A DNA stretch of 22,591 nucleotides from Desulfobacula sp. (GCA_029940235.1 JAOZRI010000006.1:1-22591); one strand, 5' to 3'. Positions 7,027 through 17,127 are shown, counted from the first letter of the stretch. The notes: generated from the letters alone by a model not told the origin. Numbers and translations are program-made.

Positions 7027-7812
7027 TTAAACCAGAAAAAATGTAATAATATAATCAGAAATAAAAATAGCTATACAGGAGAATACCACAGCATTAGTTG
7101 TGGATAAGCTTACACCCCTGGCTCCAAAGCCTTTGAACAGATGGGTATAAAATCCTTGATAACAGCATATGGTGGTTACAATAACAGCAAAAACAAAAGC
7201 CTTGTAAAATCCACCTAATATATCATTTACATTGACACTTGAGAAAACAGTATCCATGTAAACATATTTATTTATTCCCAGCATGAGAGAGCCTGAAACA
7301 AATCCACCCAAAAGTCCCAGGATATTAAATATTGCCGTAAGCAGGGGAAAGCTTATAAAAGCTGCAATAATTCTCGGGGTAAACAAAAAACGGACAGGGT
7401 TTATATGCATGGTTTTAAGGGCATCAATCTGCTCAGAAATACGCATGACACCAATCTCTGCTGCCATTGCTGAACCTGCTCTTGCTGTAATCATGATGGC
7501 TGTAAAAACAGGTCCTAATTCAGTAATCAATGTGATTGCCACAGCAGAACCAAGAGCAGCCTCAGAACCAAATCGAAGCAAAGCATGATAACTTTGAAGA
7601 CCCAGCACCATTCCTGTAAAAAAACCAGTTAAGGCAATGACAAAAATAGATTTACTTCCAATAAACCATGTGTGGTCAATTATTTTATTAAATTGAAAAG
7701 GTAAAACAAAGATATTTTTTATCCCGGTTAAAAAGAAAATCACTATCCTGCCAAGTGCTTCAACAAGCTCTATATTTTTCGCACCAAATTTTTCAATGAT
7801 TTTAGATACCAT
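7027..7812 (-). CDS. mlaE: MlaE, lipid ABC-transporter permease
   Basis: This 261-residue inner-membrane permease has an N-terminal amphipathic helix and about five hydrophobic segments. MlaE-family hallmarks include the ELGPVFTAIMITARAGSAMA stretch, followed closely by AEIGVMRISEQIDAL, the region that contacts MlaF. It is first in the mlaE-F-D-A operon. No Shine-Dalgarno sequence is visible before the ATG, and the best promoter lies so close that the leader would be only a few bases long. No mlaB or mlaC gene is seen in this operon. Confidence 0.94.
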   Translation of the reverse strand: MVSKIIEKFGAKNIELVEALGRIVIFFLTGIKNIFVLPFQFNKIIDHTWFIGSKSIFVIALTGFFTGMVLGLQSYHALLRFGSEAALGSAVAITLITELGPVFTAIMITARAGSAMAAEIGVMRISEQIDALKTMHINPVRFLFTPRIIAAFISFPLLTAIFNILGLLGGFVSGSLMLGINKYVYMDTVFSSVNVNDILGGFYKAFVFAVIVTTICCYQGFYTHLFKGFGARGVSLSTTNAVVFSCIAIFISDYIITFFLV

Positions 7813-7822
7813 GATGGATATT

Positions 7823-7851
7823 TATATATCTTTTACATTGAAAAAATTCAA
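7823..7851 (-). promoter_or_regulatory. probable promoter of the mla operon
   Basis: On the minus strand TTGAAT (7846-7851) and TATATA (7823-7828) are separated by 17 bases. Transcription would begin around 7816, about four bases before the mlaE start codon. The -35 box lies within TTGAATTTTTTCAA (7838-7851), a small palindrome that could bind a regulator. Confidence 0.5.
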
Positions 7852-7931
7852 GATTCAATTTAAAATAGAGAGACATTAAAAAAGAGGCTTTCAAGAAAAA
7901 ATATTCTAATTTTAACAAAAAAGAAATAAAT

Positions 7932-10900
7932 ATGACATTATCATCAAATATTCTTGGCATTGACATTGGTTCCGTATGTATTCATATTGCTCTGGTAAAT
8001 CAAAATAGCAATCTTATACATACAGATTCCATTCATCATCATGGAGAGATCAAACAATGCCTCTCTACCCTGATAAATAAAATTAGTATCAATGAAATAA
8101 ATTATGTGGCTGTGACCAATGCGACATCTTCTTATATAAATGCACATAAATCCTATGATGAACAATTAACCATCATTAAAGCAGCAAAATTTATACATGA
8201 AAAATTTGATGGAATCCTGCATATAGGTGGCGAAAAATTCTCTTTAAGTAGATTTAATTTTCAAGGAAAATATCTTGGAGCCAAGCACAATACTTCCTGT
8301 GCTGCCGGGACTGGAAGTTTTCTTGACCAACAGGCCAGAAGATTAAATCTTTTGGCAGGTTCTGAAGAACTCAGCAAAAGAGCCTTTTTAAATTCAAAAA
8401 AAATTCCACATATTGCAACCCGGTGTGCTGTTTTTGCCAAAACAGATCTTATTCATGCCCAGCAGGAGGGTTATGATATTGAACAAATCTGTGATGGTTT
8501 GTGCCATGGACTTGCAAAAAATATTTCAAATACTCTTTTTACAAACAAAAATATTGGGAAAAAGATTATTTTTTGCGGTGGTGTTGCGTCCAATATATCT
8601 GTTAAAAATCATCTTGAAAGTATCACTGACTATCAATTTGTCACAGATTCATATTCAAACTCTTATTGTGCAATCGGGGCTGCTTTATCTCTTTTGGATG
8701 AACTGGTATCAAAAAACAATATTAAGAAAAAACACTATTTCTCTTTAAACGATTTTTTTCTTTCATCAAAAAAAGAAGATATCCCTCTATACCCGGAACT
8801 TGAACTTAAACTGTCTAAATACCCCGATTTTCAATGTTTTTCTTCTACGATTTCACATGATGTTGAAATAGATATCTATCAAGACCCTGATACCGTTAAT
8901 ATCAGGCAAGGATATCTTGGTATGGATGTAGGATCAACAAGCACAAAAAGTATCCTCATCAATCAAGATGGATTACCCATTGCAGGTTTTTATACTAAAA
9001 CAGCGTCAAAACCTGTAAAAGCCGTGCAGAAAATATTTAAGGCCTATGATCAATTCTTTCAAGATTATGAAATTAATATTAACATCAAAGGTTGTGGAAC
9101 CACAGGCTCCGGAAGAAGAATAAGTGGTAAAATAATTGGTGCTGATATAGAACCAGATGAAATTACAGCCCATGCAACTGCTGCTGTTAATTTAAATGCC
9201 AATGTAGATACAATCATTGAAATTGGTGGGCAGGATGCAAAATTTACCCTGCTAAAAAATGGTATGGTAACTTCATCTTTCATGAACAGTGTGTGTGCTG
9301 CAGGAACTGGAAGTTTTATAGAAGAGCAGGCTTTAAAACTTGACTGCCCTTTGTCTGAATATTCTCAGCGTACGCAGGGTGTTTCTTCTCCCATGGCAAG
9401 TGATAGATGCACTGTGTTTATGGAGAGAGATATTAACTATTATTTTGCCAACGGATATACTACAAATGAAATATTAGCCTCTGTTTTGCATTCTGTCAGA
9501 GATAATTATCTTACAAAAGTTGCAAATATCGCAAAAATTGGTGACTGTATTCTTTTTCAAGGAGCAACGGCAAAAAACAGAGCACTTGTTGCAGCTTTTG
9601 AACAAAAATTAAACAAACCCATCCATGTATCAAAATATTGCCATTTAACAGGAGCCCTCGGTGTTGCACTATTGTTAAAGGAAAAACAGATCCAACAATC
9701 TGATTTCAGGGGATTTGATCTGTACAGGCATAAAATTCCTATTCGCCAGGAAACCTGTAAATTATGCACTAATCACTGCAAGCTTACAATTGCCGATATT
9801 GAAGGACAGACTATCGCCTATGGTTTTCTATGTGGCAGAGATTATGATACTAAAAAAATGGTTCCAAAGAACAACAGCTATGATCTTTTAAATTTAAGGA
9901 GACAATCTGTCCCTGAATTTGAAAAACCTTCAGCAAAAAATAATTTGGTCAAACATGACTTTACCATTGGAATCCCTTATGCTCTCCATCTTGTGGAAGA
10001 CAATGATTTCTGGATCTATTTTTTCTCAAAACTTGGAATTAAAACAAAAACAAGCAAAAATCTTAAAAATCCGGTTAAACAAGGTAAGAGTTCAGCAAAT
10101 GCTGAATTCTGTGCTCCTGTTGTCTCATTGCATGGTCATGTGCAATATTTAATGGACAAAACTGATTATCTGTTTTTACCATTCTATTTTGAAGAAAGGA
10201 GTGACAAAAAACTTGAAGGTCGCAGACAGTACTGCTATTATACTCAATTTGCTCCTTCAATTATCTCCTGTCTTCCAGGTTTTGATAAAACAAAAATTAT
10301 ATCACCCACTATAAAGTATCTCTATACAAATTTTCATACAAAACTTGAGCTTTATAAATCCTTAAAAAAAATCTCATCTGATTTTCTATTTTCTTTTTTT
10401 GATATCTCCAATGCATATGATAAAGCATTGGAATTTAAGAAGAATATTGCAACTAATAATAAAATCTTATATCAAAAACATAGATCTTACAATTCAAATA
10501 TTGATGTTGTTCTCCTTGGCAGACCCTACACTATTTTGAGCAAGGAGATGAATAACAGCATTCCACAGATTTTTGAGAATCTTGGTGTGAAAACTTTTTT
10601 CCAGGATATGTTAGATCAAGACATGCATGATTTTACGCAAATTGAACCGTTGCTAAAAGAGATCCACTGGAAACATGTAGCACAAATCTTAAAAGCTGCA
10701 TATATTTGTGCTTCAAGTGAGAATCTTTATCCAGTATATATAAGCTCATTTAAATGTTCACCTGATTCATTTGGTATTGATTATTTTAAACAGATAATGG
10801 AAAGTTTTAATAAACCTTACCTTGTACTCGAACTTGATGAGCATGATTCAAGTGTTGGTTATGAAACAAGGATTGAGGCTGCAGTGCGTGCTTTCTCAAA

Positions 10901-12164
10901 TCATAACAACAGCTTTGTAAAAACAAAACCAACTGATCTTTCCTACCTGAATCCAGATTTTTTATCGAACATGGGCAATAAAACCATTATTTTTCCAAAC
11001 TGGGATTCATTTACAGGAAGGCTCATTGTTTCTGTCATGAAAAATGAAGGTTATAATGCTATTCTAATGGAAGAGACTAATGAAACCCTAAAAAAAAGTA
11101 TTTTGACCAATACAGGGCAATGTATTCCTTTAAATGCAATTGCAGCAGGTTTCATACATACTGTTGAAAAAAATAGTCTTGATCCGTCAAATTGTGCTTT
11201 GTGGTTAAATCATTCAGATATTGCCTGCAATATAAAGATGTATCCTTTTCACATCAATAAAATACTCCAGAGAAATGGTAATGGTTTTGAAAAATCCAAA
11301 GTATATAAAGGCGAGCTTTCTCTGTTTGATATATCATTCAAAGCATCAACCAATGCATATTATGCATATATGTTTGGAGGTCTGTTGCGCAGTATTGGTT
11401 GTAAAATAAGACCCTATGAAATAGATAAAGGCCAGACAGATATCATGCTTGAAAAAGTATTAAATATTTTATGCAGTGCTTTTGAAAAAGGTGAATCCAA
11501 AGAAGATGCATTGCAAACAGCCCTTAATATGTTCTTGAGTATTGAAATTAGAAAAGAGGATAGACCCAAGGTGGGAATTTTTGGTGATCTCTATGTAAGG
11601 GATAATGACATAATGAACCAGGGCCTGGTTCACTATATTGAAAAAAATGGTGGTGAAGTTATCACAACTCCCTATTATAAATATGTTAAAATTATTGCCA
11701 ACTCATATTTTAAAAAATGGTTCAAGGAGGGGAAATATTTGAGTCTGATGTCAAATGGAGCACTTCTTGTTGCCATGCAGACAATGGAGAAAAGATATTA
11801 TAAATATTTTGAACCAATATTGAGTAAATCAGCATTTACAATCAAAGAGTCCCATGAAAATATCCTGCCCGAATATGGTATTCTCCAGGAACATACAGGT
11901 GAATCCATGGATAATATTTTAAAGATTCACCATATAATCAATGAATATCCTGATTTAAAGCTGCTGGTGCAGACAAATCCGGCATTTTGCTGTCCAGGAC
12001 TTATCACTGAAGCCATGGCCCAGAAACTTGAAGCAAAGATCAATGTGCCAATAGTAAGCATTACATACGATGTTTCAGGTGGGAATAAAAACAGTGTTAT
12101 AATACCATTTCTTCAAGAATCAAAACAGAAGCATTATCCCCATAGTTTAAAGGCTTCAGTTTGA
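7932..12164 (+). CDS. giant acyl-CoA dehydratase activase (double BadF/HgdC ATPase plus dehydratase-like half)
   Basis: This 1410-residue protein belongs to the long 2-hydroxyacyl-CoA dehydratase activase family. Domain order: first ASKHA ATPase-like unit (about 5-260) with cluster-ligand motifs CAAGTG (C123) and TRCAVFA (C165); second unit (about 327-585) with the phosphate loop DVGSTSTKS, IGGQDAKF, CAAGTG (C455) and DRCTVFMERD (C493); a cysteine knuckle CKLCTNHC with C634 (609-634); a DUF2229-type region; and a C-terminal HgdB/BcrC-like region to the end. HgdC-type activators hold one [4Fe-4S] cluster between two subunits and fire single electrons at the cost of ATP. Here two units are fused, suggesting an internal pseudodimer. 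The first unit has lost the canonical nucleotide motifs. The true substrate of these long proteins is not established. No good ribosome binding site is visible. It is monocistronic. Confidence 0.85.
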   Translation: MTLSSNILGIDIGSVCIHIALVNQNSNLIHTDSIHHHGEIKQCLSTLINKISINEINYVAVTNATSSYINAHKSYDEQLTIIKAAKFIHEKFDGILHIGGEKFSLSRFNFQGKYLGAKHNTSCAAGTGSFLDQQARRLNLLAGSEELSKRAFLNSKKIPHIATRCAVFAKTDLIHAQQEGYDIEQICDGLCHGLAKNISNTLFTNKNIGKKIIFCGGVASNISVKNHLESITDYQFVTDSYSNSYCAIGAALSLLDELVSKNNIKKKHYFSLNDFFLSSKKEDIPLYPELELKLSKYPDFQCFSSTISHDVEIDIYQDPDTVNIRQGYLGMDVGSTSTKSILINQDGLPIAGFYTKTASKPVKAVQKIFKAYDQFFQDYEININIKGCGTTGSGRRISGKIIGADIEPDEITAHATAAVNLNANVDTIIEIGGQDAKFTLLKNGMVTSSFMNSVCAAGTGSFIEEQALKLDCPLSEYSQRTQGVSSPMASDRCTVFMERDINYYFANGYTTNEILASVLHSVRDNYLTKVANIAKIGDCILFQGATAKNRALVAAFEQKLNKPIHVSKYCHLTGALGVALLLKEKQIQQSDFRGFDLYRHKIPIRQETCKLCTNHCKLTIADIEGQTIAYGFLCGRDYDTKKMVPKNNSYDLLNLRRQSVPEFEKPSAKNNLVKHDFTIGIPYALHLVEDNDFWIYFFSKLGIKTKTSKNLKNPVKQGKSSANAEFCAPVVSLHGHVQYLMDKTDYLFLPFYFEERSDKKLEGRRQYCYYTQFAPSIISCLPGFDKTKIISPTIKYLYTNFHTKLELYKSLKKISSDFLFSFFDISNAYDKALEFKKNIATNNKILYQKHRSYNSNIDVVLLGRPYTILSKEMNNSIPQIFENLGVKTFFQDMLDQDMHDFTQIEPLLKEIHWKHVAQILKAAYICASSENLYPVYISSFKCSPDSFGIDYFKQIMESFNKPYLVLELDEHDSSVGYETRIEAAVRAFSNHNNSFVKTKPTDLSYLNPDFLSNMGNKTIIFPNWDSFTGRLIVSVMKNEGYNAILMEETNETLKKSILTNTGQCIPLNAIAAGFIHTVEKNSLDPSNCALWLNHSDIACNIKMYPFHINKILQRNGNGFEKSKVYKGELSLFDISFKASTNAYYAYMFGGLLRSIGCKIRPYEIDKGQTDIMLEKVLNILCSAFEKGESKEDALQTALNMFLSIEIRKEDRPKVGIFGDLYVRDNDIMNQGLVHYIEKNGGEVITTPYYKYVKIIANSYFKKWFKEGKYLSLMSNGALLVAMQTMEKRYYKYFEPILSKSAFTIKESHENILPEYGILQEHTGESMDNILKIHHIINEYPDLKLLVQTNPAFCCPGLITEAMAQKLEAKINVPIVSITYDVSGGNKNSVIIPFLQESKQKHYPHSLKASV

Positions 12165-12958
12165 CGTCTGCCTGGAAGATATGGTTTCACATCTGGGTGA
12201 TCTTTTAAAAACTGGTTCTGGAAATTAATGCGTTTGACATTGAATCTGTTGTGACTGTCCACTGCACTGCGGTATTTTAAATAGTATTGATCGTAATTCT
12301 GCAGATGCTTCTGGCTTTTAAGTTTATCAATATGATAAAAATTAACATAGGTATATCTTAGTAAATTTTCAAAGCTGTCCAGGTATTTTTTTAAACTCTT
12401 ATAGTGCTGAACAACATTGTGGTTATAATAAAATTCCTGGATACTAAACAGCCATGACAGATTTTTACTAATAAAAAAATCTTTATGGTCATCGAGATAT
12501 TTTTCAAGTTGAAAAATTGCATCTCTGTTTTCACCCTCAATTTTTCGAACTTCATAAATAAATTCAATGGTATTTTTTATCTCATTTATTCTGGATTCAA
12601 CTTTGCTCAAACCTTCTAATTTTACCAGAGCATTATCAAATTTCACAGTACTTGCCTTTAAATTATCTGCAAGGCGGGTCATCTCCTGCATTACAGGAGG
12701 CAGATAGGAGTATCTGTTTTTTTCCATATAGTTTGTATATAGATAAAATTCAGCTCCCCCAACAGCAGAAAAACTTGTTAAAAAAAACATGAAAACCATG
12801 ATTCCTGAGGCTTTACGGGATTGAAATATAAACCAGGGCGTTGTTATGGGAGCGAATAGTACCATTAATGCCCACCATTTTGGTCTTTTTTTTTGATGGC
12901 ACTCCCAAAACATTAATAAAGCAATAGTTATGGAATATGAGAAATATATATAATACAT
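12134..12958 (-). CDS. unrecognised membrane-anchored protein
   Basis: I do not recognise this 274-residue protein. Residues 1-18, 26-47 and 52-75 are hydrophobic; the rest is soluble, highly charged and helical, with a likely coiled coil at about 88-150 (KASTVKFDNALVKLEGLSKV onward) and many Tyr, Phe, Asn and Lys residues. The predicted picture is an N-terminal membrane anchor with a helical domain on one side. The C-terminal 31 bases overlap the end of the convergent activase gene. It follows comEC on the same strand after 80 bases. There is no clear Shine-Dalgarno sequence, so the exact start is uncertain; a later Met at about residue 16 would lose the first segment. Base composition is like its neighbours. 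Confidence 0.65.
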   Translation of the reverse strand: MYYIYFSYSITIALLMFWECHQKKRPKWWALMVLFAPITTPWFIFQSRKASGIMVFMFFLTSFSAVGGAEFYLYTNYMEKNRYSYLPPVMQEMTRLADNLKASTVKFDNALVKLEGLSKVESRINEIKNTIEFIYEVRKIEGENRDAIFQLEKYLDDHKDFFISKNLSWLFSIQEFYYNHNVVQHYKSLKKYLDSFENLLRYTYVNFYHIDKLKSQKHLQNYDQYYLKYRSAVDSHNRFNVKRINFQNQFLKDHPDVKPYLPGRRQTEAFKLWG

Positions 12959-13038
12959 ATTAATTAAAAATTTAAAATAACCTAAGGGTCAGAAACTGAA
13001 TAATTGAGAATTGATGACTTACACCTCTCCCTATTTTT

Positions 13039-15462
13039 TCATTTTCCATTAATAAAAGTTTCTATTTTATGATCATCACCATCACTTGAAACAAACACTG
13101 CTCCATTTTCATCTGTCCTGAAGATGGCAATTCCCATGTTTTTATACCGCTTTAAAACTTTTTGATCGGGAAAACCATATCTATTATGCCAGCCACAGGA
13201 TATTATTACACTTGAGGGGAGTACTTTTTCAAGAAAAACTTTTGAACTTGACGAAAAACTTCCATGATGGGGTGCAAGTAGAATATTAGAAGAGAGGTCA
13301 ATATCATTTTTTTCAGATAGATTTTTTTCCCGTAATTTAAGAATATCACCTGGAAAGAGTATTGAAAAGTCATTATAAATCAATTTAAAAACAAGTGAAT
13401 TATTATTTAAATTATATATATCTTTTTTTGGAGAAGAGTCAAAAAAATTAAATCTTACGGGGCCAAGGTCTATATTTTTTTTATGATCTAAAGGATTGTA
13501 CACCCTGATATTATGTTTTTCACAGATTTGTATCATGCTTTTATAGGTGATTGTATCTCTTTTATCACTGTTTTTAATCAAGGTTTTAACATTGAAATTA
13601 TCAAGGATGAAAATCAAACCATTTAAATGGTCAGACTCAGGATGGGTCAAGATTACATAATCAATGGTTTTAACTCTTTGTTTCCATAAAAAGGGAGCGA
13701 TTATATACCTGCCTGTATCAAATGAAGATATATCAGAAAATCCTCCTCCATCCACTATGATATTCACCCCTTGCGGGGTTTGAATAAAAGTGCTGCTCCC
13801 CTGCCCTACATCAATGATTGTGATATGCAGATCATTTTCACTGTTTTGGCTGGATTTTATATTGATAAAATTAAAAAGAGCCAATAAAAAAATTACAAGA
13901 CTTAACAGCGTAACAGTTTTTTTATATCCCTTTAAAAGCAAAAAAAATGAGATGAAAAATAGATAAATTACAGTAATTTCAATCCAGTTCAATGTAATTG
14001 TCCTTGACCATGCAAAAGGCAGGATAATAATAAATTGAGAAAATATTATTAAATATGAAATAAATTTACTGCACACGAAAACTATAAAACCTGCAAATAT
14101 CGGGAACCAGGAAAAGCTTATCAGGCAGACAAGCCCAAGTGGCAACACAATAAATCCAAGAACTGGTATGGCAATAAAATTTGATATCGGGGCAATGATG
14201 GATACAACATTAAAATAGTGTGCTGTGAGAGGTGAAGTACCAAGCCCTGCAAACAGCGTTATAAATAGTATCATACCAGTTTTAAACCACCATCTTTTAC
14301 CCGTCATGAATGGCATATATTGTTTCAATAATGAAGCTCCATAAACAATAAAAATAACTGCAGAAAACGACAATTGAAATGATATGGAAAAGAGTGCGGC
14401 AGGGTCCATGAATAAGATTAATATACCAGCAAGACTGAGACTTGATATAATATCTTTCTCTTTTTCACGAATAAAAGAGAATATAAGGACTATAATCATT
14501 ATAAGTGCACGCTGGCACGAGGGAGAAAATCCTGTAAAAATACCATATAACACCAGAGGTATAATGGTTAAGACCCCGGCAATTTTTTTTGATTTCCCTG
14601 AAATCAGCAATGGATGGAATAGAGAAAAAAATCTGTAGAATAGAGAAAAGAACAATAAGCTTACAATGGATAGATGTAAACCTGAAATTGCAAGAAGATG
14701 GCTGATCCCTGCCTTGGAAAACAGATCCCTTATGTCGCTGGAAATGACCTCTTTTTTTCCTGTGATAAGAGAAGCTATTATTTGACCAGACCTGGAGTAA
14801 TCAGTCTGGTTTAAAATATAGTAAAAAAATTTTATCCTCAGCATTTCTATCTGCCTGATCAATCTGGAGATAATATTAATCTTATCATCACAGTTTAATA
14901 TTTTAATTTTATTTACCCCTGTCCAGGTAGACCCATATATCCCTTTTAATTGTAAAAATCTTTTATAATCAAAACCTCCTGGATTCTGAAAATTTCTAAT
15001 GGATTTTATGGATGATTTAAATTGTATAATATCACCATATCGTGGTGATTGATCTGATGATCCATAAATACTTAGTTGAATTCTGCCTGTAATATCTTGA
15101 ACTCTATTATCTTTGGTTTTAATTGTTTGACATAAAAGAGTGATTTTCTTTTTTCTTTTATAATGTTGTGCAAAGGAGACAATTTCGCCTGTGATAATAT
15201 TATCTTTTGTATCAAGAAAATTGGATATATGATGTGCTGGTAAATCAGGATTGATTCTCTCCTGGATAGCAAGGAATCCGAAAATAAAGATAAAAATTGA
15301 TACAATATAAATAGGCAGATTTTTTTTATGATGAAAAAAAATCCATGGTAAAACAACAGATAGAGAAAAGATCGTAAAAATAATCAGAAGTGTTAAATCT
15401 ACAGAAAAATTGCCAGCCAATATTCCTGCAATCAAAGAGGAAAATATTAAAAATATCTTCAT
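13039..15462 (-). CDS. comEC: ComEC/Rec2-family DNA uptake channel
   Basis: ComEC carries single-stranded DNA across the inner membrane. The 807-residue protein has the usual layout: three N-terminal membrane segments (1-68), an OB-fold DUF4131 region ending in NPGGFDYKRFLQLKGIYG (about 164-181), the multi-pass Competence domain (about 235-500) starting at KAGISHLLAISGLHLS, and a C-terminal metallo-beta-lactamase domain (from about 545). That domain contains DVGQGSS, the HxxxDH-type motif THPESDH (near 605) and LAPHHGS. These motifs suggest an active nuclease domain. AAAGG sits ten bases before the ATG. No other competence gene is nearby. Length is normal for the family. Confidence 0.93.
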   Translation of the reverse strand: MKIFLIFSSLIAGILAGNFSVDLTLLIIFTIFSLSVVLPWIFFHHKKNLPIYIVSIFIFIFGFLAIQERINPDLPAHHISNFLDTKDNIITGEIVSFAQHYKRKKKITLLCQTIKTKDNRVQDITGRIQLSIYGSSDQSPRYGDIIQFKSSIKSIRNFQNPGGFDYKRFLQLKGIYGSTWTGVNKIKILNCDDKINIISRLIRQIEMLRIKFFYYILNQTDYSRSGQIIASLITGKKEVISSDIRDLFSKAGISHLLAISGLHLSIVSLLFFSLFYRFFSLFHPLLISGKSKKIAGVLTIIPLVLYGIFTGFSPSCQRALIMIIVLIFSFIREKEKDIISSLSLAGILILFMDPAALFSISFQLSFSAVIFIVYGASLLKQYMPFMTGKRWWFKTGMILFITLFAGLGTSPLTAHYFNVVSIIAPISNFIAIPVLGFIVLPLGLVCLISFSWFPIFAGFIVFVCSKFISYLIIFSQFIIILPFAWSRTITLNWIEITVIYLFFISFFLLLKGYKKTVTLLSLVIFLLALFNFINIKSSQNSENDLHITIIDVGQGSSTFIQTPQGVNIIVDGGGFSDISSFDTGRYIIAPFLWKQRVKTIDYVILTHPESDHLNGLIFILDNFNVKTLIKNSDKRDTITYKSMIQICEKHNIRVYNPLDHKKNIDLGPVRFNFFDSSPKKDIYNLNNNSLVFKLIYNDFSILFPGDILKLREKNLSEKNDIDLSSNILLAPHHGSFSSSSKVFLEKVLPSSVIISCGWHNRYGFPDQKVLKRYKNMGIAIFRTDENGAVFVSSDGDDHKIETFINGK

Positions 15463-15582
15463 TTTAAAGCCTTTGAATAATTCTCAACTTTCAGGTTATT
15501 GCTAAGAGGCTTAAGTTAACGATTAAAAATACCAGTGACAGTCAGTACCTTACTCCTTAGTTTCTATCAAAAAAATAAGAAA

Positions 15583-15633
15583 AAGTTATCAGTGTTCAGC
15601 ATACTGACAGCTGATAACTTGCGGGTTTCCCGC
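15583..15633 (-). terminator. tandem-hairpin terminator after murA
   Basis: Reading the minus strand after the murA stop: a 5-base GCGGG-AAA-CCCGC hairpin (15621-15633), then a hairpin with a 10-base stem AAGTTATCAG/CTGATAACTT (arms 15611-15620 and 15583-15592), an internal loop and four more pairs, then a T-rich tract TTTCTTATTTTTTT. The second hairpin with its T tract should terminate murA transcription. The first starts one base after the stop codon. Confidence 0.8.
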
Positions 15634-15634
15634 T

Positions 15635-16891
15635 TTATGTTATACGTTTAATATCAGCTCCAAGCAGTGAAAGCTTTTTTTCAATGGCTTCATAGCCTCT
15701 GTCCATATGATATACTCTTGAAATAAGAGTGGTTCCTTTTGCAATGAGTCCTGCAATAACAAGTGAAGCACTTGCCCTTAGATCAGATGCCATGACAGGT
15801 GCTGCCTGTAGTTCTTTAACACCTCTTATGGAAGCAAGATTGCCGTTTGTGATGGAGATATCAGCACCCATGCGCAACAACTCATTTGCATGGATAAAGC
15901 GATTTTCAAAAACAGATTCATGGATCATGCTGTTACCATTTGCAATGGTCATCAAGGTCATAAACTGTGCCTGCATATCAGTTGGAAAACCAGGATATGG
16001 CAGTGTTTTAATATCAATACTCTTAACTGTTCTTGACCCTTTGACCCTGATACTCTCTTTAAAAGTTTCCACCAAAGCACCAGTGGCCTTGAGTTTACTG
16101 ATTATACCGCCAATATGATCAGGTTCACACCCTTTTATAAGAACATCTCCTTCAGTAGCAGCAGCAGCGACCATAAAGGTTCCTGTTTCAATCCTATCTG
16201 GTATGATTTTAATGTCAGCAGGATGTAATTTATCTACGCCTTCTACTGTGATAATAGCAGTTCCGGCACCCTCAATTTTTGCACCCATTTGATTCAATGC
16301 CTGTGCAAGTGCAACAATTTCAGGCTCTCGTGCAGCATTTCGCAAAATACTTTTTCCCTTTGCAAGGGTCGTGGCCATCATTAAATTTTCAGTTCCAGTT
16401 ACAGTTGGCATATCAAAATAGATTTCATTTCCAATAAGTCTGTCTGCTTTTGCTTCTATATATCCATGTTCTATACTGATTGTTGCACCAAGAGCTTCGA
16501 GCCCTGCCAGATGCATATTCACAGGTCTTGCACCTATGGCACAACCTCCTGGCATAGATACTTTTGCATGGCCGAATTTTGCAACAAGGGGGCCTAAAAC
16601 AAGAATTGATGCCCGCATTTTTCGAACAAGATCATATTGTGCTTCAATTTTGTGTATGGCAGATCCATCCACTTCAAGACATCCAGGTGACAAAACATTA
16701 CACTCAGCTCCAAGATCTTCAAGAAGGAGTCGTATACTTCTAATATCCATAAGATCCGGGACATTGGTAAAATTAATTTTTCCATTTACAAGAATACTTG
16801 AAGCAATTAAGGGTAGAGCTGCATTTTTTGCCCCGCTGATAGTAACTTCACCTTGAAGCTTGCTTCCGCCAATAATTTGAATTTTATCCAT
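15635..16891 (-). CDS. murA: UDP-N-acetylglucosamine 1-carboxyvinyltransferase MurA
   Basis: MurA adds enolpyruvate from phosphoenolpyruvate to UDP-GlcNAc, the first committed step of peptidoglycan synthesis, in the cytoplasm. The 418-residue length is normal. K22 and N23 in AKNAALP, R93 in [12 protein letters not shown], and the catalytic C117 in [12 protein letters not shown] are present; a Cys here predicts sensitivity to fosfomycin, unlike the Asp variants. The [12 protein letters not shown] segment near 310 is also intact. It ends at a tandem-hairpin terminator and has its own probable promoter, so it appears to be monocistronic. Confidence 0.97.
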   Translation of the reverse strand: MDKIQIIGGSKLQGEVTISGAKNAALPLIASSILVNGKINFTNVPDLMDIRSIRLLLEDLGAECNVLSPGCLEVDGSAIHKIEAQYDLVRKMRASILVLGPLVAKFGHAKVSMPGGCAIGARPVNMHLAGLEALGATISIEHGYIEAKADRLIGNEIYFDMPTVTGTENLMMATTLAKGKSILRNAAREPEIVALAQALNQMGAKIEGAGTAIITVEGVDKLHPADIKIIPDRIETGTFMVAAAATEGDVLIKGCEPDHIGGIISKLKATGALVETFKESIRVKGSRTVKSIDIKTLPYPGFPTDMQAQFMTLMTIANGNSMIHESVFENRFIHANELLRMGADISITNGNLASIRGVKELQAAPVMASDLRASASLVIAGLIAKGTTLISRVYHMDRGYEAIEKKLSLLGADIKRIT

Positions 16892-16956
16892 AATATGATA
16901 AGTCCTGAAGTAATTGTATATTTAATAATTATATTAAGTTTTTGTAATTATTGAAT

Positions 16957-16985
16957 ATTTTATTGTAGATTATTGACCATTGCAA
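16957..16985 (-). promoter_or_regulatory. probable murA promoter
   Basis: On the minus strand TTGCAA (16980-16985) and TAAAAT (16957-16962) are spaced by exactly 17 bases, about 65 bases ahead of the murA start. The remaining bases from 16892 to 17084 are A/T-rich, and I see nothing else in them. Confidence 0.5.
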
Positions 16986-17084
16986 AGCGCCACACTTCTT
17001 TTGAGTTCAGTAAAAATATTTACGCATTTTAAGTAAAAAAATCAAGAAATAAATATTTACAGAACACTACTTAGATTGTTTCCA

Positions 17085-17118
17085 TTAAAAAAGGGTTAGC
17101 TTGATTTGCCAACCCTTT
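17085..17118 (-). terminator. rho-independent terminator after tRNA-Leu
   Basis: On the minus strand an 11-base stem AAAGGGTTGGC/GCTAACCCTTT (one G-U pair; arms 17108-17118 and 17090-17100) with a 7-base loop is followed by a run of T. It lies about ten bases after the CCA end of the tRNA gene and isolates it from murA. Confidence 0.88.
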
Positions 17119-17127
17119 GATTTTGTA

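Noticed and set aside
7283..7588. A 101-residue open frame on the + strand inside mlaE, and similar ones at 8413-8748, 15729-16118 and 16536-16856
   Set aside because: They lie wholly within well-supported genes (mlaE, the activase, murA), have no family motifs, and look like frame shadows caused by biased codon use.
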